64,000 nt of DNA, from positions 23,806,284 through 23,870,283 of the forward strand of contig NC_136004.1 of NCBI RefSeq assembly GCF_048128805.1. The letters are read 5' to 3'. Numbering within the stretch: the stretch's first letter is position 1; every line of letters begins with the position of its first letter. Below are positions 40,601-53,972 of this stretch, piece by piece. The notes below the pieces were generated by a model. It had not been told where the DNA came from. It saw only the letters and a program-made list of their open reading frames with translations, and did no database searches. The stretch is from Centroberyx gerrardi. Lineage: Eukaryota > Chordata > Actinopteri > Beryciformes > Berycidae. The position numbers and the translations under genes were made by a program.

Positions 40601-43600
40601 CATTACTTCATAGTTTTTCATCACTGATCCATGTTCCTTCAACACACTGATCCACCCTCATGAAAATTATTGATATGATTGCTGCTTGGCACAGATTACT
40701 AATACTGTGTTATAATTGTACACTACAGAGTGGCAACTGCATAACATTGAATTGTGGCTCGTGCTATGCTGGACCTCTGCTCTGTTTCCCGTTTCACTCC
40801 ACTGAATCTCTCTGAAAACCGATGTTGAAGAAGATACACTGCCTAACATCCTTGAGGAGAAAAGAAAGTATGGATTCCACACTAATACTGTGATTGACAC
40901 ATTTCCATTTCTATAGGCCCCAGGTAATGATGAGACCCAGCAGCTGCAGAAGGCTCTACTGGACTACTTGGAAGAAAACGCTGAGACTGACGCCTCACTG
41001 GTGGTGAGTTTACTACAGACTGAACTCACAGGTGGTCACTTAAAACACTGGTGGAGCTTTGAAAACCCTCAGTCTATGTGCCTGTTCTGAGTGTCTTGGT
41101 GGCCTTGATTAATTTAATTTAATTTAATTCAATACCCCAGATAGGTGTATCACTGAAAACATCCATCTTAAACCTGCTATACTCATTTACACATGCTATA
41201 ATCCTCCCCCAAATTGCACAACCGAGAATGCCCCTTTAACACACCCTCTCACTCTTGCTATGATCCACAGGCAAAATAAACAAACCAGTAACAGACTTTG
41301 ACTAAATTCCTTTTTTCCACTGATCTTCATTTTAAAGAAAGAATGTTATTCTTGGGAGTAAGCTTAATCTGAACCTGAGACTCTCTTTCTGCTTCAGTTT
41401 GCCAGAAAGTTCTACATTGCCCAGTGGTTCCGGGACGCCACCACGGAGGCTGAGAAGTCCATGCGGAACCAGAATCAGAAGGACGAGGACTCGTCGGACG
41501 GGCCGCACCATGCCAAGGACATGGAAACCACCGGCGAAATTATGCAGCGTGCCGAGAAGCGCAAGAAGTTCTTGCGCACCATCATTAAGACCACGCCAGC
41601 TCAGTTCACCACACTGAAGTAAGAGCAGGGATTCACTTCATCACAGTTAACACAAACTCTTTTATTGTATTTCTACAATATACCATTGCACCATTGACAT
41701 TCTGTATATCCCATTTTTTTCTGATAGCCTGCTTTTTTCCTGCTGTGTCTTTTTTTTCTCTTGCTGCCACAACTGCTTGTCAGTGACAGTGTCATGGTCA
41801 GTTGCATGATTATATAATCCTAAATCTGTCCTCCTTTTTGATCCTCTCCAGAATGAACTCTGACACTGTGGACTATGAGGACTCGTGTCTGATCGTGCGT
41901 TATTTGGCCTCCATGAGGCCGTTCGCCCAGAGCTTTGATATTTATTTAACACAGGTAAGTTTTATATATTACTTCCATATGTATCAGTCCTATTCATTCA
42001 CCAAAAGTCGTCAGGAGTACACCTTAAAGTAATTTCACCATTGCTACAAAAAATGGGAAATAAGTAATTTCAATCAATTTATTTTTACCTCCCTAAAATC
42101 CCTAACTTTATGTTTTGTTTTTAGATCCTGCGAGTCCTTGGGGAAAGTGCCATCGCTGTAAGGACTAAAGCCATGAAATGTTTGTCTGAGGTTGTGGCTG
42201 TGGACCCCAGCATACTGGCAAGGGTACGTGTTTTCTGTGTGTTTGTGAGACAGACAATTTGCCTTGACTGACTTGTGCACACATTAATTTCTACTTCTGT
42301 ATTCACTCTGTCAGCTCTCTCCACTTCTATTCTTGTCATATTTTTGCTCTGTTAAAATGTGTGTCTCCAGTTATTATGCTATGCAATGGTATTCTGTTAT
42401 GTATGCTTTTAATTACAAGCCTCTGCTTCTTATTCTTTTCTGTTCGAAACCTCTGGTTGGAAGTTCTCTTCTGGTCTTTTTTCTTCTACTGTGTTCTGCT
42501 GTATACTGATCCTCTGCTCTCTCTGCCTCTGCAGTCGGACATGCAGCGCGGTGTCCACGGTCGGTTGATGGACAACTCCACCAGTGTGAGAGAGGCAGCT
42601 GTAGAACTGCTGGGCCGATTTGTGCTCAGCAGACCCCAACTCACCGAGCAGTACTACGACATGCTTATAGAGAGGATACTGGTAAATGGCCCACACAGAC
42701 ACATTTTAATATTGTGTTTTTCCCATGAGAGGATGAGGGGTTGAAGAGCAGAAAACTACCTTGTGCAAAGAATATAAGGCTTTTAGAAATTGAAATACAC
42801 ATGGAATTCAAACTTCCACTACTAGAAGTTGCATGTTTCAAACTTTCTTTTAGGTAATCAAAGTAATTAAATGAAGTGTCAGTTTAAAAGGTGCACACAG
42901 TCTAATATACTGTACAGTATATGGGGATGCAGGTCATTGTTGTGGCTATGGTAAATATGCTATTAATTTAGAAACACAATCCAACACAATAAAGCTTTCT
43001 ATTCAGTCTTTGTACTCACAGTCTTAGGAGTAAACGCATTGAAATTGTTGCGCCTGTTGTCATGGAAATAGTTTGGAGGGTTCACGAAAAGTTCACTCTG
43101 TCAATTGTATGGTCTTATACTGCCACCTATTGGCAGAATAAGGCTATTGCACCCAATGCTGTAGGTTTTTGTAAATCGAAACAAAAGGCTGTGTTTTTGA
43201 TGGCTGTGTACTGTTTGCAGAACATTGCACACCCTTTATGAATCCAAAGTACAAGAGTTTTTCTCGGTCCACAGGACACTGGTATCAGCGTGAGGAAGCG
43301 AGTGATCAAGATCCTGAGAGACATCTGTCTGGAGCAGCCAACCTTCAGCAAGATTACTGAGATGTGTGTAAGGATGATCCGCAGGGTCAACGACGAAGAG
43401 GGTATCAAGGTATGCATGCACTCAAGTAATCAGCGAATTAGCTTTTTCTCTTCACATTTTCACTTTTTTTGAGACATTACTCCCATTCATTTCTAATTAA
43501 GATTCCTGTTTCCTTGCTATTCTTATTACTACTGCATTTCATATCTTGCTCTAATCATATTGCTGCACACTATAAAATGTGAAACCTCTCTTATATAAAT

Positions 43601-46600
43601 CTCTCTCCAATACAACACAAACTTCTTGTTTTTTCCCCCCACACTTACACAACCCCTCAGACCATTGCTGCAAATTCCTCACTAAACCTAGAATTTGAAT
43701 CATGTGTACAAAGTGTAAATCATAACTGATGCATTGCCCAATGTACTTGTATTCTTTCTAGAAACTGGTGAATGAAACATTCCAGAAGCTGTGGTTTACT
43801 CCGACTCCAGCCCATGACAAGGAGACCATGACCAGGAAGATCCTCAACATCACTGACGTGGTGAGTGGAGTAGTTGTCACATCCGTTGGCATTATGCTGT
43901 TCCTAATCAAGAAACCTTGACATGCCAATTTCCCATATCAAACATAATATTAAACTTACACAAATAGGCAGCATCTTCATCCTCTCTATCCTATGTAATT
44001 TTTGTGTAATGCTGAATGTTGTCCATTGTGTCTTTAATTCTCATGTCTGATGTCTTCTTCAGGTTGCAGCGTGTAAAGACACCGGCTATGACTGGTTTGA
44101 GCAGCTTCTTCAGAATGTAAGTGCTTAGGGTCGTGTTTGGGCTCTGCCCGGTGAGGAACATACTTGTGTCAAGTCTCTGCCTTTTAAACATGAATTTTCT
44201 CTCTCTTATTTCAGCTGCTTAAGTCTGAAGAGGATGCGTCTTATAAGCCAGCCAAAAAGGCCTGTGTTCAGCTAGTCGACAATCTGGTGGAGCACATCCT
44301 CAAATATGAGGAGTCTCTTGCAGGTACGTAGTTCTGTCTATCTGCTGATAGAAGACAACAGCTTGAATAGTGTCACACGATGGCAATTCATCCTTTTTTT
44401 CTGAAACTACCGTTTCTACTAGGAACTTGTTATAGTCCTTTGAATGGTGTTTCTTCAAGTGCCTGATTAAATGACTAGTTTTGTAATTAGCTCTGCTGCT
44501 GCCACCCCTCGAAACACTTGCATTGCAAACATTACAATTAGCTTACATTTGCCAGTTTAAAGTAATTCCAGACTGCAGACATGACTGCTGCCCAGCTGTT
44601 TTCAAACAGTGTGCCGCACTGCCATAAGTGATGAACAACGCTTGTTTACAGCAAATGCTTTTTCATGTCAATTTGCATAAATGGACGAGCGGGGGGAAAT
44701 TTAAATACATTTATAAATGGGTCGGAAGTTGATCAAACAACCTGTAGCCAACCATACCTCAAAAATACACACGGATCAGATTTTGGATAGGTGCATCCCG
44801 AATTTCTACTCTTACTTCAGTTAGTCAAACATTTTTCCTATAGTACATTTGATACAATTACTTGCAAGAAAGAATAAAAAGATATGAGCATGTTTTTACA
44901 CTTCTGACAGCACTTTGTGGTCAGAGCACCTGTTAAAGTTGGCAGTTAAGAGTTTCTTCAAATTTCTTTTCCTTCTGCTCTGTAGAGAACAAGGGTGTAA
45001 ACTCGACGCGGCTGGTAGCCTGTATCACCACCTTGTACTTGTTCAGCAAGATCAGGGCCCAGCTCATGGTCAAACACGCCATGACCATGCAACCCTACCT
45101 GACCACCAAGTGCAACGTAAGTCGTCTTTGTCATCTAATCCATTTTCATATTGCTTAAAAACGTGGATTCGCAAAAGGAATGCGCAGGAAGGCGCTGCCT
45201 TTACAGGTCACAATGAAAAATTATTTTAAACAGTCATATCTCTAACACCGGAAGGTCAAATGACATGGAATTTGACGCACATATCTAATTATCCTTGCTC
45301 AACAAATCAATGTACACCATATTGGATTTTGTATCAGTTAGATTTTCTTGGAAACCAGTTTTCCCTCTCAGGCTTTTTCATTTATTTACTAGATGTATTT
45401 ATTAGAGTGGGTGACTGCATCATTTATACAGTCGACCAATATAAGGTGCCACAAATAAGAAAGAAAGAAGAAAAGACTACAAGATAATTGCAAATGGCCC
45501 TAGAAAATGTATTTGAGTTGTTGCTTAACAGACTTGAAACTGACCTTTTTCACATTAGTATAACTTACTGATTGCAATGAGTGACTGCAAAATTCATAGG
45601 GACCACATTTTTTCTGTTAATCCTATAGTGCTAATGGCTTCATAGTGACCTGCAGCAACATTGATAACGCTTTGTTAGTTATATTATTGAAATTATAATG
45701 CTAGATGTTTAATGTGTTTTAATTAATAATATACGTATGGTCAATAGGTTAAGCATTGTGGTTGTCTTGCCACTTGTCTTCATTGTGATCTGTTTGCAGT
45801 AAAAATCTCAGAGTTTATAGTAATTATAATAATTGTTGTTATATTGCGTCTATTGCAGACTGCCAATGACTTCATGGTCATCTGTAATGTGGCGAAGATC
45901 TTGGAGCTTGTGGTTCCTCTGATGGAGCACCCAAGTGAGACCTTCCTTGCCACCATAGAAGAAGACCTCATGAAGCTCATCATCAAATATGGCATGACGG
46001 TATGTGAAGTGGATTTCTAGGAACCAATATGTACAAAATAATTCTTCTTGTGAATTGATCTTGTGAACTGATTTTGCAGGGTATTATTATTTGGCATATG
46101 GCTGAACAATTAATCGTAGATAATCCGTATCTCATGATTTTAATTTGGCAATATTGAAGTGTTTGTTAAATATATATATATACAACCTTTGAATATGCAA
46201 CATGCACCCATGTGACCAAAACTAAAGTGAAGATCAAGCAGGCAGAGAAACCTTACATAGACAATCTTTGGAAAAATGTAGTGGCGAGCAAAGTTGGAAA
46301 AGAATGGATTGGCCCGACGTTGGAGAGGAAAATTCTTCTCCCGAGTCTAAAAGTGTATAATCGTCTGTCATCTGGAGATACTTTGGTTTTAAACCAACCA
46401 AGTACAGATTCTGTGCAAGGTTTGCCTTAGGGTTGTGCCCCAAGGTAATAAAGTAGTAATTATTTATGTATTTGAATTTTTGTATATAAGGACCACAATA
46501 AGATTAAGAGTAACTGACAGTAAGAGTGAAAACAAGACTTTGTAGTCGCTACTGCTTTGAGAAATACTGCACTGAAAAAAGTATTGTTTCCTGAAATGGA

Positions 46601-49600
46601 GGCAAATAATTGTAATTAATTGATCACAATATTTGGCAAAATATTCTGGATTATTATTATCACTGCCATTGGCAATATAACAGCCAATAAATTTGGATGG
46701 CCTGTCATTTTCATCTTCTCTCACTTTTGGGTCACAGTTTTGGGCAGAACACCAGTGTAGCACCAGTCTTGGTTTTAAAATGTAAAGTGTAATCCAGCAC
46801 AGTATATAGATGGCATGTTGGCTTTTAACACTTAAATCTCTGTCCTTCTTCTAGGTGGTCCAGCACTGTGTGAGCTGTCTAGGAGCTGTTGTTAACAAAG
46901 TCACCCACAACTACAAGTTTGTCTGGGCTTGCTTCAACAGGTTCTATGGTGAGATGCACGAATAGCAACTTAGACCCCATACACTCAGTACATATAGTTT
47001 TTGCAAGCATTACACATCAGTCTGCAATATTGTACTTTGAATTGTCACATTTCTCACATTCAAAGGCAGAGAATATAACTTAAACAAACAATTGTAATGT
47101 AAGAAACAAAATTTCCTAGCTTAGCTTCCTAGCTTCCTAGTTTTTTGTGAGAAGCCACGCCCACTGCCATGCCCCCTTTGGCCAATTGATGTGAAAAGTT
47201 AATCAGTTCTTCCTTGTCCCATGACCAACCTTTCCACACAGTTTTGTGCAAATCCATTCATAACTTTTTGAGAGATCCTGCTAACAGACACACACACCCT
47301 GTCCAATTCGTTGGCAGAGGTAACAACTAGGAAACACTAGTGATGTAAGGCTCCTTAATTGTTAAGAATTAATCTAAAAAGTTTTTTTGTTTACTCCAGG
47401 TGCGCTTAACAAGTTGAAGATTCAGCATCAGGAGGATCCTAACAGCACCACGTTGGTAGCCAACAAGCCTTTCCTGCTGCGATCGCTCTTCACTGTGGGT
47501 GCCCTGGGACGACACTTTGATTTTGATCTGGAGGAGTTCAAAGGCACCAACAAGGTAGGATGGCAACTGATATTTATTTATATTTTACATGTGCAATATC
47601 TTTTTTTTTTTAATGTTATTCCTGTTATGTAAATTCTTTCAGATTTGGCTTTTTATGGACACTGTACAGTGGCAAAATTGCTGAAACACTGGGATGTTAT
47701 CCAAAGACAGACAACATTAATCATATTAAGTCAAATGTAATACTCTGTTTGGGACACCACAGCAAGAAAACAGCCACTGTTGGAGAGAATGTGAAATTAA
47801 ATAAATTAGAATAGATTGACACAGATTAGAATAGTTTAAGCTTTGCAACCTAAGCTAGAGCCAGGACCAAAACTGTTGTTGCCCTACCACTTCTGCTACA
47901 ACAAATGGTAAAGGATACACTGTCTCTGACACAGCTTTATTTACCATGTGTGTATGTTTATGTACAGGTGGTGATTAAGGAGAAAGTGCTGGAGCTGCTG
48001 CTCTACTTCACCAAACATGAGGATGAGGAGGTCAAGACCAAAGCCATCATTGGCTTAGGTAAGAGGACCATGCTTAGATATATGATTGTATCTGAGAAGT
48101 GTAAAGGTCACCATATTGTTTGCACATACAAAAGGAGTAGCGACTGAGTATAAGGTTGATAGCATGGGTTTGTTTGTAACTGTTTCACTGACTTTCTGTC
48201 AGGTACATACTAAGCATTTGCAAAAGGGGGTCTACAATAAGGCTGGGGACACGCTAGAGGATTATCGGGCCAATTTACATCAGATTTGCCCGTTTTAATG
48301 AATTGAGGGGAAATCCTAATTGGAGGCTCGGTCGGGACTGATGGTCAGCGAAGATTATCTGATCATGTGAGGGGTTTACAAATTCAATCTCGACCATCCC
48401 GATTGACTAATATCAGACATGTTTGATATTTACATCCTGACATCTGCATGGGTCCTGAACAAGTCCTGTAATTTGTCAGCATCACAGCTTCATCCTAGGA
48501 GTGGAGAATGCCAGTAGTGAAGTGAGGTGAAGCCGAAGTGTTCATATTATAAAGTTATATTAATGATCATTTAGCATAACTATTTAAAGAGCATAACAGC
48601 AGTAAACTAAGTTTTTTAAACTGCGAACATCGTTCTTTGGCTTCTGTATTGTAAATGGCATCAATCCTGTATTTAATTTCAACATTTTTCTAATTAAGTC
48701 AGTTGTTGCACTGCTGTCTGTGGGCTGAAAGTTTCAACTGTGGTGCACTTCTGGCTACACCTCAATCAGTGATGTCAAGGCAGGTATTTAGCCTTTGGCA
48801 GCATCAAATGCTTTGTGATCAGAAAATTGTTACCGCCCCCAAATACAGATTGGTGATCTGTTATCACAGACACACACCCCTATTCGCTCTCGCTCCCCAA
48901 CACACTTTTTTGTATCTTTCACAATTGTGTACTAGACGGAGACTGGCTGAAAACAGGGTGTCTACGCACTCTTTAAGGTCGTTGAAATTAAAATCTTCAT
49001 GAATACCAAAATCTCTTTCTGTGTTTTGTCTTTGTTTTTTCAGTGCATATTAATGCATGCTTGATCATGCAGGTTCCTATGAGATTTGAGGTTGTGATGT
49101 CAGTGCTGTATTAGGAATCAGCAGGATGAACGGTTACATTGATAAATATGTGATACCCCGTCTTTGCCTAATCGTGTAGTGTGAGCATATTTATGACTGA
49201 GAGAAAAAAATATGTGAAATGTGTCGTGTGTGTGATGCAATGTGTTTTCAAAATCAGTTAGGTCTTCTAGTGTGTCAGGCCAAAACAAGGTAGCGTTTTT
49301 GTTACTGATTAGCCAAGACACTGCTGTGTGTTTGTGGGGGATGACATGTTTCCTTTAGCTTATTCTAACATGTCTTTGCTCTGTGTCATTCTCTTCTATC
49401 AGGCTTCCTTGTGATCATGCATCCCAGCCAGATGTTTGTTCCCGAGGTGAAGTCCTTGTACAATGGTATCCTGGCCGACAGCACCTCCTCCATCAACCTC
49501 AAGATCCAGATCCTCAAAAACCTCCAGACATACCTGCAGGAGGAGGACACACGGATGCAGGAGGCTGACAGAGAATGTACGTAAAGGCCTGGTCACAGCT

Positions 49601-52600
49601 GTAGTAGTAGCAGTGATGCTCCCATTTGACAGCCTCAGGGCTCCAGACTATTTCCGCAGATGGCTTACAGTCTTTGTTGGTGGCACCAGCAGACATTTTG
49701 GTGGCACAAATATGTTGGCTCTGAAACTGTTTAACACACAGTAATTAATACGTTGTTTGTTTATTTCTGCAGCAATTAATAGAATCTGATAAATTTGGAT
49801 GCCTACATTATTTTCTACTTCTGTTGTGTTGCCCTGAACTTATGTCTGTATGTGATAACGCACTGCATCCTGCTGTTAGTTAAGTTCGAGTCCATCCAGC
49901 TACAAATTGTTCCGTAGTGTAAACACTTAAGATCCATGCAGTTTTCCCTTTTTTAATTTTGAGCTTTCAGTCATGAGTGGCCTTCATCAGAGTGTCACAG
50001 AATATTTTTATAAACTTTTCTTTGTGTCCCTGCAGGGAAGAAACTGTCAAAACAGGAGGATCTGAAGGAGATGGGGGACATCTCTTCAGGGATGAGCAGC
50101 TCCATTATGCAGCTCTATCTTAAGCAGGTGCTGGAGGCATTCTTCCACACCCAATCCAGTGTACGGCACTTCGCTCTCAATGTCATTGCTCTCACACTCA
50201 ACCAGGGTCTCATCCACCCAGTACAGGTAAGAAGGGAGGCAGATTTTATACTTGTGATATCAACTCCTTACAGATACATTATGGTCAATTTGTGCTATGG
50301 GGCAGAAAAACCTTAATTATTTCCCCTTTAACCCATAACTCATATACACATGTATGCAGGTTGTTATGTAAACATCTAATGCATCCCAACTGAGATCTTT
50401 TTTTTGTCCTATGTCTGCAGTGTGTCCCCTACCTCATCGCCATGGGAACGGACCCAGAGCCCAGCATGAGGAACAAAGCTGACCAGCAGCTGGTGGAGAT
50501 TGACAAGAAGTACACAGGATTCATCCATGTGAGTTTGAGTCCACAGTCATGTCCAGTTTCTAAATGAATAACTCCCTTTGCTACTTGAGGACTTGAGTTA
50601 CGGAAGTCAGTTGTACCTAGATGAGGAATTCCAAATTAGTCTAAAAAGTTAGTTACAAATTGACAGAGTGGTTAACTATCAGTTCTCCTCTATCAGCTCT
50701 CAATACTGAGTGACCATCAGATGATCACTCAACCAAGCTAGCAACATCTTGGCTCTTGAAGAGATAGAATGCCCAAGATGTGCCAGTCTAACCTTACTTC
50801 CTCATTGTCTTTCTCAGATGAAGGCAGTAGCTGGGATGAAGATGTCATACCAGGTGCAGCAGGCCATCGTCTCGTCCCGTAAGGCCATCATAAGAGGTTT
50901 CAGACAGGACGAGACTCACTCAGCACTCTGCTCCCACCTCTTCTCTATGGTTAGGGGGAACCGGCAGCACCGGAGGGCCTTCCTCATCTCACTGCTCAAC
51001 CTCTTCGATGACAGTGCTGTGAGTTAACCTGCACTCATTTTAACAGCCGCTAAACCACATGCTAGTGAAAACAAACTTAGTGTTTGTTAACACGTTTGTC
51101 AGCTGTGAGTGTCTTGGCAAGAAATGTAATCGATGTAGTAAGAATTTTCTGTGACTGTCAGGGATGCAGGCAACACCTCTAATTTTTTAGTAACACCTTT
51201 TATAGAGATGACAAAGGGTTTGGAGTGTAAATATGTTACATTTCATTGGTGTACAGTCTTTCAAATCTAACAGTCTACTGAAATGGGTTTTTCAAGGGCT
51301 GATGCTGATTTTTAGAGGGCAAGGGGGGCCGATAACCAATATAACATAAATGTATAATATTTCTAAGTATAATATATAGATATTTTTAAGACGAATTACA
51401 CAAAAAAATGTTTCCACTACATATTGGCATATTCTATAAACTTGTTCAGACCTCTGAAACCTGATCTATTAAACTGGAAACTGCTATTCTTACTGACACA
51501 AAAACACTGAGCAGAGTTGAACATGCCATCATATTTTGCAATATTTACTTCACACTCTGCTTTACGCTTGCCAGTACTGCTGCCAAGCTTAAAAAATGCT
51601 TACAACTGAACGTTGCAATGTGAGCGATGGGTAATTTCAGTTTACCCAACCCAAATTTGCTTTCTACTGTCTCTCAATCACACTCTCCCCCTCTCTCTTC
51701 TCCTTTTGTCTCTGCAGAAGACAGAAGTGAACATGTTGCTGTTTATAGCTGACAACCTGGCCTGTTTCCCATACCAGAGCCAGGAGGAGCCTCTCTTCAT
51801 CATGCACCACATAGACATCACCCTGTCTGTGTCTGGCAGCAACTTGTTGCAAACCTTCAAAGAGGTAGGAAACCATTACTGAAAGTTGCTTACATCTAAA
51901 GGTTGCTGGTTGGGGTGTGCTTCCCATCAGGATATGAAGTTGAAGAATCTTTAAGAGCACACAACAGAAAAACGTGTAGTAATAAATGTTAGGTTAATGG
52001 AGCCCGTTCAGGATTTGGATTCAGTTCAGTTTCTTTCCTGTCCTAGCTTCTGCTAAAGGAGCCGAGGCGCAAGGAGAAAAAGGTAAAGAAGGAGTGGAAG
52101 AATACATCGGATGGGGAGGAAGAAGAGGAGAAGATGAACTGCGACTCTCCCAGGAGTGACGATGGAGAAAACGGCAACAGTGAGGATGAAGAAGTGGTAC
52201 GGCGGCCCAAAAAGGCCAGAAAACCTGTGGCAGCCTCAGAGAGCTCAGAGTCGGACTCGGAGCTGGAGGATTTGAAAGTGGACGATGCGGAGAAAGTATT
52301 GAGGCGCCTCCCGGAGAATCCTGCAGCTCTCTTGGACTTTGCCAACGCTGTGCAGGGCATCCTGTTGCTGCTGGTGCTCAAACAGCATCTGAAGAACCAA
52401 TACGGATTTTCCGACAGGTAATTATATTATCATACGCTTTATCTAAAAGGATATACCTTAACTTTTCAATATGGATTACTTGTATCAATTCAACTATTTA
52501 TTTGTAGCTTATGGACAATAAGCCATATAAGAAATTCTATGCCCCAGTCACTTTTTTTTTTATCTTCCCCAACAGTAAAATTCAGAAGTATTCTCCCACG

Positions 52601-53972
52601 GAGTCAGCCAAGGTGTACGATAAGGCAGTGAACAGAAAAAGCAATGTTCACTTCAACCCCCGACAGACCATCGACTTCATCTCCAACAACATGGCTCACG
52701 CCTCACTCACCGATGACGTCAAAAGACGGATAGTCAAACAGTACCTAGATGTAAGTAATAGGGCCTAACCAGTTTTGGATCCCCTGTCAATATTCAATTA
52801 ACGAAATTACAGATTACCAGTTCATCTTCCAATAGACATTTTGTGATATTATTTATTTTCCTCTCATCGCTCACTTAGATTAGCATTTAAAGAAAAACGT
52901 TTCCTTGAATTTGGTTCAATACTTTGTTCACATATCAGTCACATCAGACATGCTTTTCTTCTTGGATCTATCATAATCAATAATACAAACCAATGTATGC
53001 TGATATAAAAATGTAAGCCAATATTGGCTGATAATTTAATTGTATTTGACATTCCTGTCTGGTCTTGGTCAGTGACAAATGTCATCATCTGGCTAGTTTT
53101 AGCCACAGCTATGCATTCAGTTATGCCACCAAATCATTCAAGGCCCCAATAGTTTGCAGTGGTTACCCCAACTCCATTCTGTAACACTTTGCTCTAGGAA
53201 ATAGAAATTTAACTGCTGTGGACTGCGAAACTTAAAGTTTAGTGTGTCTCTGAAGGTCAATTCCTCCTCTTTTCATTCCACAGTTCAAGGTTCTGATGGA
53301 ACACCTGGACCCAGACGAGGAGGATGAGGAAGGAGAAGCGTCTGCTAGTGCTAACATCAGAAACAAAGCCATAAATGCCCTGCTGGGAGGCTCCGGCCCC
53401 ATGTCAGGACCCAGTCCACGCAATCAGGCAGGACCAGAGACGGATGATGATGACAGTGATGGCGATGAGAGGAACCCTGGGGTGAGACGGACGCACACAG
53501 TATTCATGAAATACATTTAAATTTGTGGAGAGAAAAAAATATAAGATGTTATTTTCCTTACTTTCTTTTAAAAGATGTTCCTTTAACTTTTCCTCCCCTC
53601 TCTCTCCAGTCCTCTCGAAGGTCAAAGCGATTGGGCGACTCCTCAGACCCGGGCCGTATGAGTGAGACAGTGGATGCTATGGATGTGATTGCCCTCTGCT
53701 GCCCCAAGTACAAGGACCGGCCGCAGATAGCTAGGGTCATCCAGAAGACCTCCAATGGATACAGCATCCACTGGATGGCCGGCTCGTACTCAGGGCCCTG
53801 GGCGGAGGCCAAGAAACGGGATGGCCGCAAACTGGTGCCTTGGGTGGACACTATTAAGGAGTCGGACATCATCTTCAAGAAGATTGCCTTGACCAGCAAC
53901 CACAAACTGAGCAACAAAGTAGTGCAGACTTTACGCTCGCTGTATGCAGCGCGGGAGGGAGGGGCTAGCTAA
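26398..53972 (+). CDS. nipbl: Nipped-B-like protein (NIPBL/SCC2), cohesin loader, 47 coding exons
   Basis: Nuclear HEAT-repeat protein that loads cohesin onto DNA with MAU2. Exons: 26398-26461, 26727-26892, 27560-27660, 27883-27994, 28482-28645, 30215-30363, 30804-30897, 31236-31457, 31833-32087, 32227-32981, 33526-33736, 33968-34144, 34605-34781, 35342-35503, 35861-35964, 36272-36358, 36775-37006, 37420-37571, 37796-37876, 38161-38261, 38577-38706, 38873-38955, 39355-39487, 40186-40329, 40917-41003, 41398-41618, 41852-41954, 42125-42223, 42535-42681, 43275-43409, 43762-43860, 44063-44116, 44215-44323, 44986-45116, 45859-45999, 46855-46948, 47400-47554, 47968-48058, 49403-49576, 50036-50226, 50421-50528, 50818-51018, 51718-51864, 52047-52417, 52576-52750, 53284-53481, 53610-53972. 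Total 7650 nt, 2549 aa (human 2804); all phases agree and no frame is broken. The HEAT half is nearly identical to human; the disordered middle is much shorter. Two exons have tandem acceptors, so +/-1 residue forms are likely. Confidence 0.97.
27995..30214 (+). other. nipbl: nipbl introns around coding exon 5
   Basis: The first of these introns carries two poly-T runs before its acceptor (28310-28340). The second (28646-30214) begins with a (GT)n microsatellite (about 28660-28685), has a 13-A run at about 29151-29163 and a small 16-bp tandem duplication (CAGACTCAGGCTCACA at 29725-29756). No gene seen. Confidence 0.6.
31833..34144 (+). other. nipbl: nipbl disordered middle, NLS and HP1-type motif (coding exons 9-12)
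   Basis: Exon 9 has glutamine runs and ends in the conserved EAELDALAEIERIERE block. Exon 10 (32227-32981, residues about 443-694) opens with KPLKKRKQDS, a basic nuclear-localisation-type motif, and continues as R/D/S/G-rich disordered sequence. Exon 11 carries PVVVL (33637-33651, residues 732-736), matching the PxVxL type of motif reported to bind HP1 in human NIPBL. Exon 12 carries the very conserved ELPPELLAEIESTMPLCERV block. Confidence 0.8.
47130..47335. mobile_element. Fragment of a common teleost interspersed repeat
   Basis: The order AAGCCACGCCCA, TGACCAACCTTTCCACACAG, ATCCATTCATAACTTTTTGA, CCTGCTAACAGACACACA, TTGGCAGAGGTAA matches a dispersed fish repeat I recognise, probably the 3' part of a retroelement. 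It ends about 65 bases before nipbl coding exon 37. Confidence 0.55.
48059..49402 (+). other. nipbl: nipbl intron between coding exons 38 and 39
   Basis: 1.3 kb. The part at about 48230-48440 (GGGGACACGCTAGAGGATTA, ATCGGGCCAATTTACATCAG) looks like a degraded DNA-transposon-type repeat of a kind common in teleosts, but no ends could be defined. No gene seen. Confidence 0.5.
52047..53972 (+). other. nipbl: nipbl C-terminal region, coding exons 44-47
   Basis: Exon 44 has a lysine-rich then acidic low-complexity stretch (EEEEEKMNCDSP, SESSESDSELED) before the conserved QGILLLLVLKQHLKN block. Exon 46 is acidic (DPDEEDEEGEASAS). Exon 47 holds a compact, highly conserved C-terminal block (ALCCPKYKDRPQIARVIQ, WMAGSYSGPWAEAKKRDGRK, TIKESDIIFKKIALTS), very close to human. 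It ends in REGGAS. The acidic and low-complexity parts differ most from human. Confidence 0.85.

Larger units (their letters stand above)
35861..51864 (+). other. nipbl: nipbl HEAT-repeat hook, coding exons 15-43
   Basis: This is the structured half, from about residue 940 to 2180, and it is close to human throughout. Recognisable blocks include ELLGKHQLNELGSESAKIKA, YDPVYRVDPHGG, MGITPFFVENVSELQLCAIK, FDIYLTQILRVLGE, MQRGVHGRLMDNSTSVREAA, FVWACFNRFYG, MSSSIMQLYLKQVLEAFFHT and NLACFPYQSQEEPLFIMHH. The repeats form the hook-shaped solenoid that contacts cohesin and DNA in known SCC2 structures. Confidence 0.9.

Noticed and set aside
42905..42922. 18-bp perfect palindrome ATATACTGTACAGTATAT in a nipbl intron
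   Set aside because: AT-rich palindromes of this length are common by chance in AT-rich introns; no other structure around it.
43115..43135. CTGCCACCTATTGGC as a second CTCF-like site
   Set aside because: Only about 10 of 15 core positions fit, and the key GTGG/GGGGGC positions are broken.
44330..44985. Possible transposon remnant in a nipbl intron (region with CTGCTGCCACCCCTCGAAAC and GGTGCATCCCG)
   Set aside because: Some phrases resemble hAT or zinc-finger element debris, but no inverted ends, duplication or coding stretch could be defined.
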